Source: Labia minor
Lineage: Eukaryota; Arthropoda; Insecta; Dermaptera; Spongiphoridae
NCBI GenBank assembly: GCA_963082975.1
Contig: OY720348.1
Location: 21,567,146 to 21,631,145, forward strand
Length of the DNA stretch: 64,000 nt
Direction: 5' to 3'
This document shows positions 23,976 to 36,304 of the stretch, one piece after another. A program made the position numbers and the translations under genes. The stretch's first letter is position 1; every line of letters begins with the position of its first letter. The notes under the pieces are model-generated. The model was not told the DNA's origin. It saw only the letters and a list, made by a program, of their open reading frames with translations, and made no database searches.

Positions 23976-24992
23976 TCAGAGGTTTTTTATTATATTATTA
24001 TATTAAAAATATATTTTACATTTTTTTATTTTAAAGGGATGGAAAGGTCTATTTTGGTTTTATTATTAGTTTTTTTTTTTCAAGGGACAATAATTATTTT
24101 AAGGTTCATATTCGTTGATGATTATCGATTCGTTCATGAATAAAGTGGGTTGAGAAAAAATGTTACTAAGGAAGCAAATGGAACTCATCCCTGGTAAACT
24201 TAAAATACGGAACGCTGCTGAAAGTCCTTAAAAGACAATTATTTTTTATTGTTGCAATTGACGTTGAGAGAACCAACCATTTGATAGAATTGAGTGTATT
24301 TCCCGTTTGTTCGTTGAGTGGGTGAGTCCTTTGAAAAATTTCACTTGAAATTGATTGACAAGGGTTAAAGTGAGAAAGAAAAAAAAAACCGTCGCGGACT
24401 CAGCCAGAAGCTGTCCATTAATTACTACTTCAAATAGAAGCCTCTCTCCTCTCTCCTCTTCAAATAAGACTCGGTGATGGAACATCAAAAACGAATTAAT
24501 AAGCAGAATGAATAAGGTTATTGTTAAAATTTCCAAAATTGACTGATAAACTCAGGCAAATCTCATTAATCATCAATGCCTTTCGTGTCGGCTGGAAAAG
24601 AAAGCGAGGTGGGAGGAATGGTGGGGGTGGAATTTTGTTTCCAAGGGGCTCTGTAACTTTATCATTCATTTAAATAGATTGTATATATCCTATTCATCTC
24701 TACACAATAACTGGACAAAAAAAAATTATTAATTTAATAATAATTAATTTTAAGATTTTTTTTTAAGCCCTCTAATTTTTCTTATCATTCACCATTTTTT
24801 ATTTTTTTTTTTACTTTCATAAATTTCATTTTTATATATATTTAATATATCTAATTCAAGAAGTTTTGAAATTTAAATTTATCAAATCAAAAAATATTTT
24901 AATAATAATAAATATATTTTTATATTTCATTATATAATGTAATTTTATAATATAAAAATGAATACTAGGCTATCCATTTATTTTATGTTGAT
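23976..24992. other. No gene recognised
   Basis: The stretch 24245-24520 is open on the minus strand for 96 codons and moderately rich in G+C, without a recognisable motif. 24595-24660 is G-rich. The rest is simple A+T. Confidence 0.45.
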
Positions 24993-25325
24993 TTACGATA
25001 TAAATATATATATATATATATTGATAAAATCATTGGAGAATAGAAGAGACTGTATAACGAGGAATCGCATGACTTCTATGCATCTCAAGTCATAGAGGAT
25101 GTTGCAATCGACTAGAAAGAGTGAGGAAAAGCTAGTGAAAAACTTGTTTTTGGGGAGACTAATTGAAAAGCGACCAATGGATTTATTAAGGATGTGATGA
25201 AAAGAGAGATGTGTAGGAATCGGGAGAGAATAAGAAGTTTGATAGAGTTCACTCAGGATAGGGATGGTTTGAGGAATGTGGTTGCTGCGACCAAGAAATT
25301 TCGAGTTTCGCAACCTCATTTTGGG
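24993..25325 (+). mobile_element. LINE 3'-end fragment, copy 1
   Basis: GAGGAATGTGGTTGCTGCG and AATTTCGAGTTTCGCAAC match, in reverse, the 25930 and 44935 copies. It represents the region after the reverse transcriptase of the same non-LTR element and is decayed. Confidence 0.65.
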
Positions 25326-25909
25326 ATATATATTTATTTTTAATTTATTTAGCTTTCTACTTTATATACAAAATATCTATCTATATATATAAGTGAAGAT
25401 TACCCACCCTTCAAAACTTCATCCTAAGATGTATTGAAAACAAATTTTGTATATAAAGTAAAAAGCTAATTAAACTATAAAAAATAAAGATTTCATTCTA
25501 ATTACAGGATAGTGTCCGTTTGCTCAAGAAAGTGTAACAATTTTTACAATTTTCTAAAAATAAAAAATAAAAAAAAATAAATAATTTATATATATAATTT
25601 TGTGTGTGTATGTGTGTGTGTGTGTGTGTGTTTATGGGTGTTTTTCAATTTTATAAAATTATGATCTTAACTCAATTTCATTTCATCTCTATGTTTTCAA
25701 TCTAAATAAATGGACGTTGTGGGGGCGTTAATAACAATTTTTCCAATAATTATTTTTTTTTAAAAACAAGTCTTTCAATTAATATCTGAAAATTAAAACT
25801 ATTTTCACAATTAAATTATACAATGAAAAAATTAGATATTAGATATAAATAATATAATAAATTAAAAAATATGAAGAAATGTACTTATATGATGAATTAG
25901 TATAGAGAA
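25326..25909. other. No gene; simple sequence with (GT)n
   Basis: (GT)n lies at 25602-25631. An imperfect inverted repeat around AAAACTTCATCCTAAGAT was noted. Nothing else was seen. Confidence 0.5.
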
Positions 25910-26555
25910 ATCTATCTATCCCTGATGCTCTACGAAACTCGAAAGTTTGTGGACGCAGTAACCACATTTCTCTAAGTATCCCAAGCTATAACCATCCAAC
26001 TCCTACCCTGTCCCATTTGTCTCACGTTCCTTCCTACATAGTCCACACACAGCATCCTTCCAAGCGGACGTTTCCCAATCGGTCTCCCCACCAATATATT
26101 TTTCGTCATTCTAGCCACGTGCCCTGCTAGATTTTATAACCTTAAGTATGTATATGCATAGAGGTCATGCAATTCCTTGTTACCTATACAGTCTCTGCAA
26201 TTCCCCGGTGATCTCATCTTTCTTTATTCTCAATACTCTAAATCTACTCTCGTCTCCTAAGGTCATAGACCATGCCTCACACCCATATAATACAACCGGC
26301 AAAATATTAGTTTTATATATTTTAATTTTGATCCCCTTTGATAATGATTTTGACGAGATAAGCCCCTATACTGCATGATAACAGGCGTTGCAACCTCGAT
26401 TTAAATTCTTATCGAATATTATTATCCTTTGTAATTACAGAACCTAAGTATTTCAATTTTCCTATATTTTCGAATTCTACATTATATTATATATGACTTT
26501 CTGTGTTAATACTATTCCTCTCTGTTACTAAATATTTTATCTTAGCATTATTAAA
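25910..26555 (-). mobile_element. LINE 3'-end fragment, copy 2
   Basis: It parallels 44900-45520 along its whole length on the minus strand, ending in a (GATA)-type tail near 25912. Minus-strand words for a tyrosine-glycine-cysteine-glutamate-tryptophan-like motif (26270-26300 region) fit the C-terminal half of LINE reverse transcriptases. It has lost its open frame. Confidence 0.7.
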
Positions 26556-26566
26556 TTAGTATAGAG

Positions 26567-26756
26567 CAGTATGACCCAACATGGGGCCCATGCCCCACTG
26601 GGGGCAATTTGATTGTAAAGGGGGGCAATTCGAAAATGAATTCGACACGAGTTTAACCCGTTTTAATATTAAAAATTATGTATGTTACATAGAAGGGCAT
26701 AAGAATTTTAGAATGGCTTAGGTGGAGTATGGCACAACAAAAGTTGGGAAACACTG
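26567..26756. mobile_element. hAT-like MITE, family B copy 2
   Basis: The ends CAGTATGACCCAAC and GTTGGGAAACACTG are flanked by exact 8-bp duplications GTATAGAG (26559-26566 and 26757-26764). It is 190 bp without coding capacity. Confidence 0.9.
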
Positions 26757-26799
26757 GTATAGAGATAAAGAGAAAAAATTATAAAAATGGTAGTTTTAA

Positions 26800-27062
26800 T
26801 TTAAAAAAAAATCAAATAATATTTATTAATTATTTTTTTAATAAATCTTCTAATATTAAATATTAATTTTTTTATTATTCTACATATATATATATATATA
26901 AATTCAAAATTTTTTAACTTTTATTAATATTTAAAAAAAAAATCAAATAATATTTATTAATTATTTTTTTAATAAATCTTCTAATATTAAATCTTAATTT
27001 TTTATTATTCTACATATATATATATATATAAATTCAAATTTTTTTAACTTTTATTAATATTA
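26800..27062. repeat. Two-unit tandem repeat, period about 131 bp
   Basis: The word ATCAAATAATATTTATTAAT occurs at 26811 and 26942. It is followed in both units by the same (TA)n and TTTTTAACTTTTATTAATAT. Confidence 0.85.
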
Positions 27063-27765
27063 TAATAATTTTGAAATTTCATTAATTTATTGTCACATTT
27101 AAATTATGATTATTTAATAGGATAAATGAAACTAGTTTGATAGACATCATGTCCAATATTTTTATTCCAACTTTTTCTTACTCTTACTAATGAAATAAAT
27201 ATATTCCTTTCCCACTTGGGATGAGAAAAATACTTGAATCCATTTCAATTCATGCTTTTGAATTAACATCTCCCGCTATTAAATTTCGGAATAAATACAT
27301 AATAATGGATTTTACTTAAGAATAAAAAAATAAAAAAAAAAAAAATACAAAATTAAAAATAATTTATATGGGCGAGAAGGATTTTTTTTTTTTTTTTTTT
27401 TTTATTTTTTATTAATGTTCCATGAATTTAATATTATTATTTTAAAGATGAATTTCTAAAGAAAATGGCCTGAAGTAATGTTAAATAGCCCCTCCCTATT
27501 CTCAGACAGGCTCCCGGACCACGAACCTTGTAAATTTTGCATGGCGGCCGCCTCAAGGTACTAGGTGGAAGAAAACATATTAGGTCATTCCCATCATGAA
27601 AGAACTATATAGGCGTGTCATAATAAGATCTGGCCAATGATAAACGAGTATTTTAGTAGGCGGAGATTCCGTCCGTTTGGTCTCCTCTGTACAATTCGTG
27701 TCCGTTCCGATTCTCAGCCCCTGTCTATTGTGCACTTAGGGACATGAAATTGATAAACATACGAT
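27063..27765. other. No gene; G+C-richer candidate regulatory patch
   Basis: The stretch 27490-27740 is markedly richer in G+C than its surroundings. It contains GGCGGCCGCC, GGCCAATGA (a CCAAT-type word) and GGCGGAGATTCCGTCCG. It has no long open frame. It may be a cis-regulatory element. The T-run at 27382-27403 is simple sequence. Confidence 0.35.
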
Positions 27766-27957
27766 AATACTTTTTATAGAATCGAACAAATGGATATTTT
27801 AGTATTTTGTTCTTTTCATATGCTTAAGGGGCAAATCACTAATTTTTATTTTTATTTTTTAGTATTGACATTAATATTAAATATTATTAATTGAATGTCC
27901 ATATTACCTAATTTTAAGGGTGTCAACTACTGATGTTTTAGAAAAAAAGAAATAAAA
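27766..27957 (+). repeat. Displaced piece of the large inverted duplication
   Basis: It matches the complement of 29636-29830, sharing TTTTTATAGAATCGAACAAA, CTTTTCATATGCTTAAG and AAGGGTGTCAACTACTG. In the right-hand copy this piece follows the main arm directly. Here it precedes it, with a HINE-like element between. Confidence 0.8.
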
Positions 27958-27960
27958 ATT

Positions 27961-28563
27961 AGCTGGAGTGTCTCCACTCGACTATCTCGCAATTTGAATT
28001 GGATTAAATAACATAATATATTATATTTAAATTAAATTTAATTAATTATAAATTAATAAATAATATTTATTAAACCAGCGCATGTTTGGCTCTTTGTTGA
28101 TGGCACCACGTCACGTGTTGGCGCTTGAGATTTGCAGTGTTAAAAAATTAATTTTGGTACTTTCAGAGATTCAATCAAACTGAAATTCTATATATAGCAG
28201 TTTTATACAATCTTTAATCATGTGAAAAACTATCAAACATATCTCTTTATTTTTATGGTCAGTTTAGAGGAAAAAAAATCAAAACGTTGTAGGTAATGAC
28301 CCTCTTCCGGTTTAGCTACATTTCTCAAAAGATGAGAGAAAACTACGAATTTTGAATAATGCCCGTATACCAAATTTTATGATTCTAGCTCAAACGGTTT
28401 TTGCATAATCTTGTCTACATACATACACACATACACACACACACACAGACATTTTTCTCAACCTTAGTGAAAATGATTCAGGAACTTTCAAAACGTATAA
28501 AAACATCAAAATCTCGACATCGAAAATTTTCGTGATCACAATACTATCTCTGACGAGATAGTA
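27961..28563 (+). mobile_element. HINE-like family 1, copy 5
   Basis: It is full-length in layout: head CTGGAGTGTCTCCACTCGAC, GATGGCACCACGTCACGTG, short (CA)n at 28424-28447, and terminal hairpin ACTATCTCTGACGAGATAGT (28542-28561). The flank AAAATTAG before the head is shared with copy 2. Confidence 0.85.
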
Positions 28564-28574
28564 ATAAATCAAAA

Positions 28575-28647
28575 CAAGCAGATGGATTTATTTAAAAATA
28601 AGTCGAAATGACAAATTTAAACCATATTGAAATTAGGATTTTAACAC

Positions 28648-28683
<36 letters not shown>

Positions 28684-29092
28684 TCACTTAATATATATAA
28701 TATATGAATATATAGAAATAAATTATTTATAACTTTATAACAGATAAATATTGAATTTCAATTAAGAATAAAACTGAAGAATGCCCTATCAATATTCTTA
28801 AAGGTGACATAAACTTACGTTAAATTACGTATGACATTGGATAATAGAAATAATATATATATATATATAATCGTTAAAGAAAATTATTTAATTTCCTAAT
28901 ATGTATGTAGGGTACAGTGTATCAGTAGTACATTTAATATCGTATAATAAGCCTTATATCTGTCTAAACATTTCTAAATGCGCGGTATATGAAAGTAATT
29001 CCTTCCCTATTGAAGATGTGTAAATATAAAAGTTTTGAGTCACCGTTTGAGTAAACGGCACAAAAATTACTTTTTATAGAATCGAACAAATG
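28575..29092 (+). repeat. Left arm of a large inverted duplication
   Basis: It reads almost base for base as the complement of 29807-30340, apart from (TA)n length and a few single differences. It includes GTGTATCAGTAGTACATTTA, AAATGCGCGGTATATGAAAG and TCACCGTTTGAGTAAACGGC. No open frame was recognised. Confidence 0.9.
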
Positions 29093-29635
29093 GAAATTAA
29101 ATAATTCTCTTTAACGATTAAATCTAATATATATATATATATGAACTTATTAAAATATATTATGTTTTATTATATACGATATTCAATTATTTCTACAAAT
29201 ATTCCTTATATTCCTTATAAAACATTCTTATTTTTGTATAATTTGAAGATTACGTCATTTTAATATGGCTAACATGTCAGTCATATAAATAAAATATATA
29301 GAAATTAAATTAATCTCTGTAATTTTGTAATGTATTAAATTAATTAATATTTTTTTTACAATTCTGATTATATAAATAATATAATCAATTTTCAAATAGA
29401 AAAAGTTAAAATAAAAATTAAATAAATTAGATATTAATTTCTAGAAAACAATAGATATGTATATATAGTGAATGTACCAGTAGTTGACAATATAAGGACA
29501 ACTTTATGAGAAAAATTTGATATCTTCTATTTTTTATCAGATATCAATTTGAGTTTTGGGTGATATGATTCATTCATTAATAATGAAGAATTTATCTGCA
29601 AACCAATCCAATTTTGTATTTCTTTTATTTTATAT
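29093..29635. other. Spacer of the inverted duplication
   Basis: It begins with GGAAATTAAATAATTCTCTT at 29092, an inverted echo of 28868-28898. The rest is A+T-rich without gene or repeat calls. Confidence 0.5.
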
Positions 29636-30224
29636 AATTTTTATTTAACATTTTTTTCTAAAACACCAGTAGTTGACACCCTTAAAATTAGTTAATATTG
29701 ACATTCGATTAATAATATTTAATATTAATCTCAATATTAAAAAATAAAAATAAAAATTAGTGATTTGCCTCTTAAGCATATGAAAAGAACAAAATATTAA
29801 AATATGCATTTGTTCGATTCTATAAAAAGTAATTTTTGTGCCGTTTACTCAAACGGTGACTCAAAACTTTTATATTTACACATCTTCAATAGGGAAGGAA
29901 TTACTTTCATATACCGCGCATTTAGAAATGTTTAGACAGATATAAGGCTTATTATACGATATTAAATGTACTACTGATACACTGTACCCTACATACATAT
30001 TAGGAAATTAAATAATTTTCTTTAACGATTATATATATATATATATATATATATTATTTCTATTATCCAATGTCATACGTAATTTAACGTAAGTTTATGT
30101 CACCTTTAAGAATATTGATAGGGTATTTCTTCAGTTTTATTCTTAATTGAAATTCAATATTTATCTGTTATAAAGTTATAAATAATTTATTTCTATATAT
30201 TCATATATTATATATATTAAGTGA

Positions 30225-30260
<36 letters not shown>

Positions 30261-30340
30261 GAATATAAAACGTGTTAAAATCCTAATTTCAATATTGTTT
30301 AAATTTGTCATTTCGACTTCTAAATAAATCCATCTGCTTG
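29636..30340 (-). repeat. Right arm of the large inverted duplication, contiguous copy
   Basis: On the minus strand it carries the 28575-29092 sequence followed at once by the 27766-27957 sequence. It therefore shows the unrearranged order. Confidence 0.9.
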
Positions 30341-32900
30341 CTTTGTTTTTTATTTATTTTTTTTTTTTTTTGTTTCATTTTTTTTTTATTTTTTATTTTT
30401 ATTTATTTTTGTACTTTTTTTTTTTGCACAAAGTGTTTTTCTCGAATGTCATGTCACCGTTTGGCCCATTCATTGCGTTACACGAAAGCAGTGCCTGTGT
30501 TGCCCTTCCATTGTCTCTTAAAACCTCACTCATTCAGAGGGATGACCAATGGATTTGGTTAATCAACACCAAAACTTGAAAACAACATTTTCATCATTAA
30601 TGTTGATAAATTAACTATTAATTATTAATTTGTACTTTCATTTAAATTTTAAATTTTCCCACCCTTTGTTTCAATCATGGAATATAAATATAAAAAATAT
30701 AAATAAACAAATAACCTATAAAACGTAACTTTATTTTTCAACTAACTACCCATTCACACACACAAACGTAAATATATATTAAATTATTTATTATTTTTCA
30801 TTCTTTTAAGGATAAATTTATCAATTAAATCAATGTATTATAATTGTGTAATATCAATATAATAGAAATATTGTATTCTCAATTGTATACAATGATCCTT
30901 AACCTGTTAACCGGGGAATTCCCCTTTTAATTAAGCAACTAAATGAAACTAAAGTACCAATGATATTTATAATAATTTATAAACAATAAAGTTTAACTTT
31001 CTTGATTTATAAAATGAAGACCAAAGAACATTCATATATGATAATTCAGTTCTATATAAAAAATATCATAAGTATTTAAATTCAAAATATGTCACTAGAA
31101 GTTAATTATTTCAAACACTATGTGAGACTATTTATGAACCATTATGAAATTCCACTCTTCACATCTAGAAAAAAATTCATTCACATAGTAAAATAGATGA
31201 TTACCAAATTTTACATTTAATATTATTTCAAGTATTATTATTATTAGGAGATATTTTATGTAAAATTTTGTTTATACACAGATGTTTTTTAAAATTGTAT
31301 TGTCGATATCTTTTAATTACTTTGAAACAGAAAATAGGATGTTCATTCCACATAGTTTTACTTTATATTACAATTACAAATTTTGGTTTGTTTCATATTT
31401 GTCTATTGGGAATTCCCTTTAGAAATAAATTTATTTACAATTCGAAATGTAATTTTATAGGTTTTTTTTTTATATTTTTTTAATTCCAAAAAATAGCAAT
31501 CTATTTTATATGTTTATTATTTTCACAAACAAAAAAAAGCAGCATTAAAAGTTGCATTGTTTAGAGTTACACTTTTTTAAATTATTATAACTCTGTTAAT
31601 TGGTATATATGATTTTTTTATATATATAGTTATATAAATAAATGCTTTCTTTTGTTCATAAGTTCACATCGTTCATTTAAATATTTATAATAAATCATTA
31701 TATTTTCATAGTGACAAACACAAATAAATATTCTTTTCAAAAAAGTAAAAAAAACAAAAAAAAAAAAAAAACTACGAAAATCACTCGAATGAAAGAATTC
31801 TGGTAACTTGAAGTATTTTAATTTCATAAAAAAAAAAAATTCTAAAATATTTACAAAGTAAATTTTATTTTATATTTGAAATGCCATAAATTCCATGAAA
31901 ATAAAAATTATTATTTATATTCTTCATTTAATAAATTAATTAAACTTATATTTATTTAAAACAAAAAAAAAAAACAAAATAAAAAAATAATAAATGGTTT
32001 ATTTAGATTGAAAAAAATTATTTAGTGGTCTATCATTTGATATTCTAATTACTAATTTTTGAAAAATAATGTATTTGAGATATTCTTCATTCGATGATGT
32101 AATTATAAGCAATCGGTAATAAATAAAATCCCTTCAGAAGGATTTTCCGCTGATGGTTTAAAATATTCGGCTTATTCAATTGGTGAATTTGTCCCTACAA
32201 CTCTTGAGATTGGAATTCACTCGCTTCTTTCGAGAATCCTGCTGTGTTTAACTTTTCAAAACGCGTGTCCATAAATAGCTTCGATCCAAAGCAATTTCTC
32301 AATAATTCCAGCTTTTTTTTTTTTATTTTGAATGTGACAGTCAATCCAAACTTAATAGATTTCCTCTCTTTTTGCATTCATATTATTAAATTTAAAAAAA
32401 AAAAAAAAACATGCCACAAATGGAGTTCTTCCAACAGTCTAGCGACTTTGACAAAGCTCAAATTTATAAAATTTATAACATAGCACACACTGAATGACCT
32501 TCTCACCCCGCACCACTCACCTTCCAACTCTGTTGCTGCTGATCATCCATAAATATCTCGTTTTGAAGGTTGAAATATATATGAAAAACAAAATGATAGG
32601 GAAAACAAAAATTCGACATGAATTTAATAAGGTAGATTAGATATCTATTAAACTTAAATAGTTAGTTTAGATATTTTCTTGTTAAAGCAAAAAAAAAAAA
32701 ATTAAAAAAGTTAAATATTACACGGTTAATTTAATTATATTCATATATTTTTATCAAAATTTAACTTACTTTTTCAAAATTATATTTAATAGTTTGATTA
32801 TATATTCCATTAAAAACCCTATCAAGGAATTCATAAATTTAAGGGTGATTATAAAGTTGTAGTAAAAAATTATACTTATAGATTTTTTTTAAAAAAAAAA
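30341..32900. other. No gene recognised
   Basis: Low-complexity T-rich tracts (30345-30425) give spurious Phe-rich frames. 30440-30560 and 32140-32290 are slightly richer in G+C without motifs. Poly-A runs lie at 31740-31770 and 32392-32409. Confidence 0.5.
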
Positions 32901-33482
32901 TCTGGAGTGTCTCCACTCGACTATCTGGTATATTTGAATTGGATTAATTGACAAATATTATATTTAATTATATAAATTATAATTTAAAATTAACAAATCA
33001 TATTTATTAAACCAGCGCGTGTTTAACTCTTTGTTGATGACACCACGCCACGTGCTGGCGCGTGAATGGCAGTCAACGTGTTAAAAAATTAATTACGGTA
33101 CTCTCATCGATTCAATCAAGCTGAAATTCTATATATATAGCAGTTTTTAATCATGTCAAAAACTATCAAACATATATATTTATTTTTACGTTCCGTTTAG
33201 ATGAAAAAAAATGAAAACGTGGTAGGTAATGACTCTCTTCCGAAAGAGCTACATTTCTCAAAAATGGATAGAAAACTACGAATTTTGAATAATGCCCATG
33301 TACCAAATTTTATTGTTCTAACTCAAATCGTTTTTGCGTAATCTTGTCTACATACACACACACACACACACAGGCATTTTTCTCAACCTTAATGAAAATG
33401 ACTCAGGGGCCTTCAACGTATAAAAACATCAAAATCTTGACATCGAAGATTTTCGTGATCGTAATACTATCTAGAGATAGTA
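32901..33482 (+). mobile_element. HINE-like family 1, copy 6
   Basis: The head TCTGGAGTGTCTCCACTCGA, a variant of the ACGTG block (CACCACGCCACGTGCTGGCG), (CA)n at 33353-33372 and a shortened 3' hairpin ACTATCTAGAGATAGT (33467-33482). Confidence 0.83.
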
Positions 33483-34136
33483 AAAATGCAACGTTTTATT
33501 TATTTTAAAAGCAAACTTTCTTTTAAATTTAAAGAAATTTTATAAAGAAAATATTATCGCGAGATTGAAAAAAAAAAAAATAAATTCAGTAAATATTTCA
33601 AATTCAAAAATTTTCACATGGCCTTATGTTCAAATTAAAATTAATGTCTAAAACTGCAAAAAAAATATTTGCTTGTATTATACTTATGGAATCCTAAATT
33701 ACGTTAATTCCCACAACAAAAAAATTAAGAAACTCTGTTTAAAAAATATATAAATCAATAATGATTATATTAATTAATTAATAAAGTCTATAGTTTTCGA
33801 CTCATCAATTATCTTAATTGTTTTAGAAAATTTTAAATAAAAGATACCATTATTATTTAGTTAAATAAATATAAATAAATGTTTTTGTTTCTTTAATTAC
33901 TACCATTTGTTTCATTATTATTAATTAATTTTATCACTCAATTAATTATTAATTAATTAATAATAATAAAAATAATTAATCAATTAATATTAATAAAATT
34001 ATTAATATGTAGTTTTAAAACTTATCAATAATAAATTTTAAACCATTTTTTAATTAAATAAATGAACTTCATAATAAATAATTAATAAAATGATAAATAT
34101 CATTATTATTTATGCATATAAAACCCCTTGAAGATA
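33483..34136. other. No gene; simple A+T sequence
   Basis: Many AATTAATT words and short A-runs. Nothing else was seen. Confidence 0.5.
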
Positions 34137-34915
34137 CAGTGGCGTACCTAGAACTTTTGCCGCCCGGGGCGATCTCCATTTTGCCGCCCTTTCTATTATA
34201 AGTCAATCAAATAGTGGTTTTTATAAATTAATACACATAAATAAATTATTAAGTTATTTAATCAATATTAATTATTTAATCAATATTATACACAGAGAGT
34301 AAATTTTTTCACATATTTGTATGCACTCGTAAACATATTTATATAATATTTACTCTTCTAGCTTTCATACTAGAAAAAAATTTATATATTATTTATATCT
34401 CAAAATTTATATTTATATTTTTTCCCCCGGCCCTGCTTTTCAAAAGAAAAATAGATGATTTAAAAAAATATTGGTATATCACTTCAAAGTAATCATCTAA
34501 TCATATAAACTTTTCAAAAGAAATGACATTTATAAACTGATATGAAAAAATTTTGGTTAGGAAAAATTGCCGAACAAAATCGTAAAGATGCGTTTACGAA
34601 TTCAACGAATTTGAATGAATACAATAAAATAAAATTATTATCCTGTTCTTGGAATTAGAATTCAAAATTTACACTAAAATGCATTTATATACACCGAGGA
34701 ATAATATTCGAAATCATATAGTTAATCATAATTTATATAAATCAAATAGTAAACTTATAATAATCATAATAATCATTTATTATTCAAGAAAGAAAAAAAA
34801 ATAAATATGAAATGGTTGCTTTTTACAACTATAACTAAATTTAAAAAATGCCGCCCACAGATAAGTGCCGCCCGGTGCGGACCGCACCCACAACACCCCC
34901 CTAGGTACGCCACTG
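34137..34915. mobile_element. hAT-like MITE, family D (779 bp)
   Basis: The ends CAGTGGCGTACCTAG and CTAGGTACGCCACTG are perfect inverted repeats. Exact 8-bp duplications TGAAGATA flank it (34129-34136 and 34916-34923). The sub-terminal regions repeat GCCGCCC words. There is no transposase frame. Confidence 0.92.
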
Positions 34916-34923
34916 TGAAGATA

Positions 34924-36304
34924 TATATATTATATATACTTAAATAATGGTTTTTAAATTGAAAACTAATATCAATAAAAACAAAATATAAAAACGATTG
35001 CAGTGATTATTCTAAAAAATTGTACATTATATTTTATATTAAATTTACTATTCAAACGAGCAGCAAAAGAGTCTGCCTTATGGGTAAACTGTTGGATCAG
35101 TAGTTTGTTAGGTAGTAACTTAACAGTTTTTTAGGAAATTAATTAATTAAGCCGTACTAGTTGAAACATTTTAATAATTTAAGCAAGGCAAAAAAAATTT
35201 CTATGAACAAACACTCCGTGAAGTTTCAAGTTTATTGATATTGTTTGCTTTATGCACATTTCGGTTGTTACACCACCAGTGAGAAGAAGAAGAAAAGAGT
35301 ATCTGGTGAGAGAGAGATGATGTAACAACCGAAACGCAAACCTATCTTGATAATTCAAAGAGTTTTATAATTTATAACTATTCTTATTAAAAATGGTATA
35401 TTTTTTAAGCTTTTATTTTACCTTCTTTTTTGGTTTATATTTTTATAAATACATATATAAATTAAAAAAATTTTGATTATAACTATATAATTATTGGATT
35501 TCTAAACTGAATTTTTTTTTTAATTGTAATTATTACTTTTGTTATGTTATAATGTGTATTAAATATATAAAATAAAAAAAAATTATAGTTTTGAAAACTT
35601 CACCTCCCACGTGATTTAATTATAAGTATACATAAATCTACTTTTCTGTTAATAAAAAAAAAACAATGATACATCAATAATTTTAAGGAGCTGATCCTCA
35701 TTATCTGTCGAGCATAATTCATCTACCATGATTATATTGTTTAGTTGAAAATTGTATTAATAAATTTATTAAAATTTGTTCTGGGTATTTATGTAAAGTT
35801 GTTGTAAAGAATAAATTTCATTAAATTCAAGTTCTTTTGTAAATACTTAATTTAATTAATTTTAATTACTTATCAAGAGATTTTGGAAAATTACTAATCT
35901 ACAATGAAAGATGATTGAGACAAAAATATATAACTGAAATAATTTTTTTTTTTTTTTTTTAAATTTACTTTATTTTATTTTTAGAATAATAAAAAAATAA
36001 AAAAAATGAATTTTATTAATATTTTTCTTTTAAATATAAAAATATTAATATTGAGAGAGGGAAGGGAGGAACAATTTAATTAAAATTCTCAATTATCCAA
36101 GTTTTATTTTAGTATAAAATTGCATCGATATATAATCTATTTAAATGATTTGCTTAATGGGAAATTAATTAAAAATTTTAAAAATGACATTAATAGAAAG
36201 AATAAATCGGATTTATTTATAGTATATATGTGAATATGTGTGCTTTTGTATATCAATGCTATAACAAAAGGATTAATCATTATTTTGGTTTTGTTTTGTT
36301 TCAG
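34924..36304. other. ft intron end or upstream DNA; one small foldback
   Basis: The stretch 35259-35335 has a 14-bp perfect inverted pair TTTCGGTTGTTACA and TGTAACAACCGAAA. The rest is A+T-rich up to the TTTCAG acceptor at 36304. Confidence 0.6.

Noticed and set aside
26800-27062. CRISPR-like array
   Set aside because: There are only two long A+T-rich units, with no short palindromic repeats or spacers. It is a plain tandem duplication in eukaryotic DNA.
28575-30340. Pair of long terminal repeats of a retroelement
   Set aside because: The arms are inverted, not direct. There are no TG/CA ends, primer-binding site or coding remnants between them.
30305-30579. Two overlapping frames rich in Phe
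   Set aside because: They are produced by T-runs and have no start context, domain or splice support.
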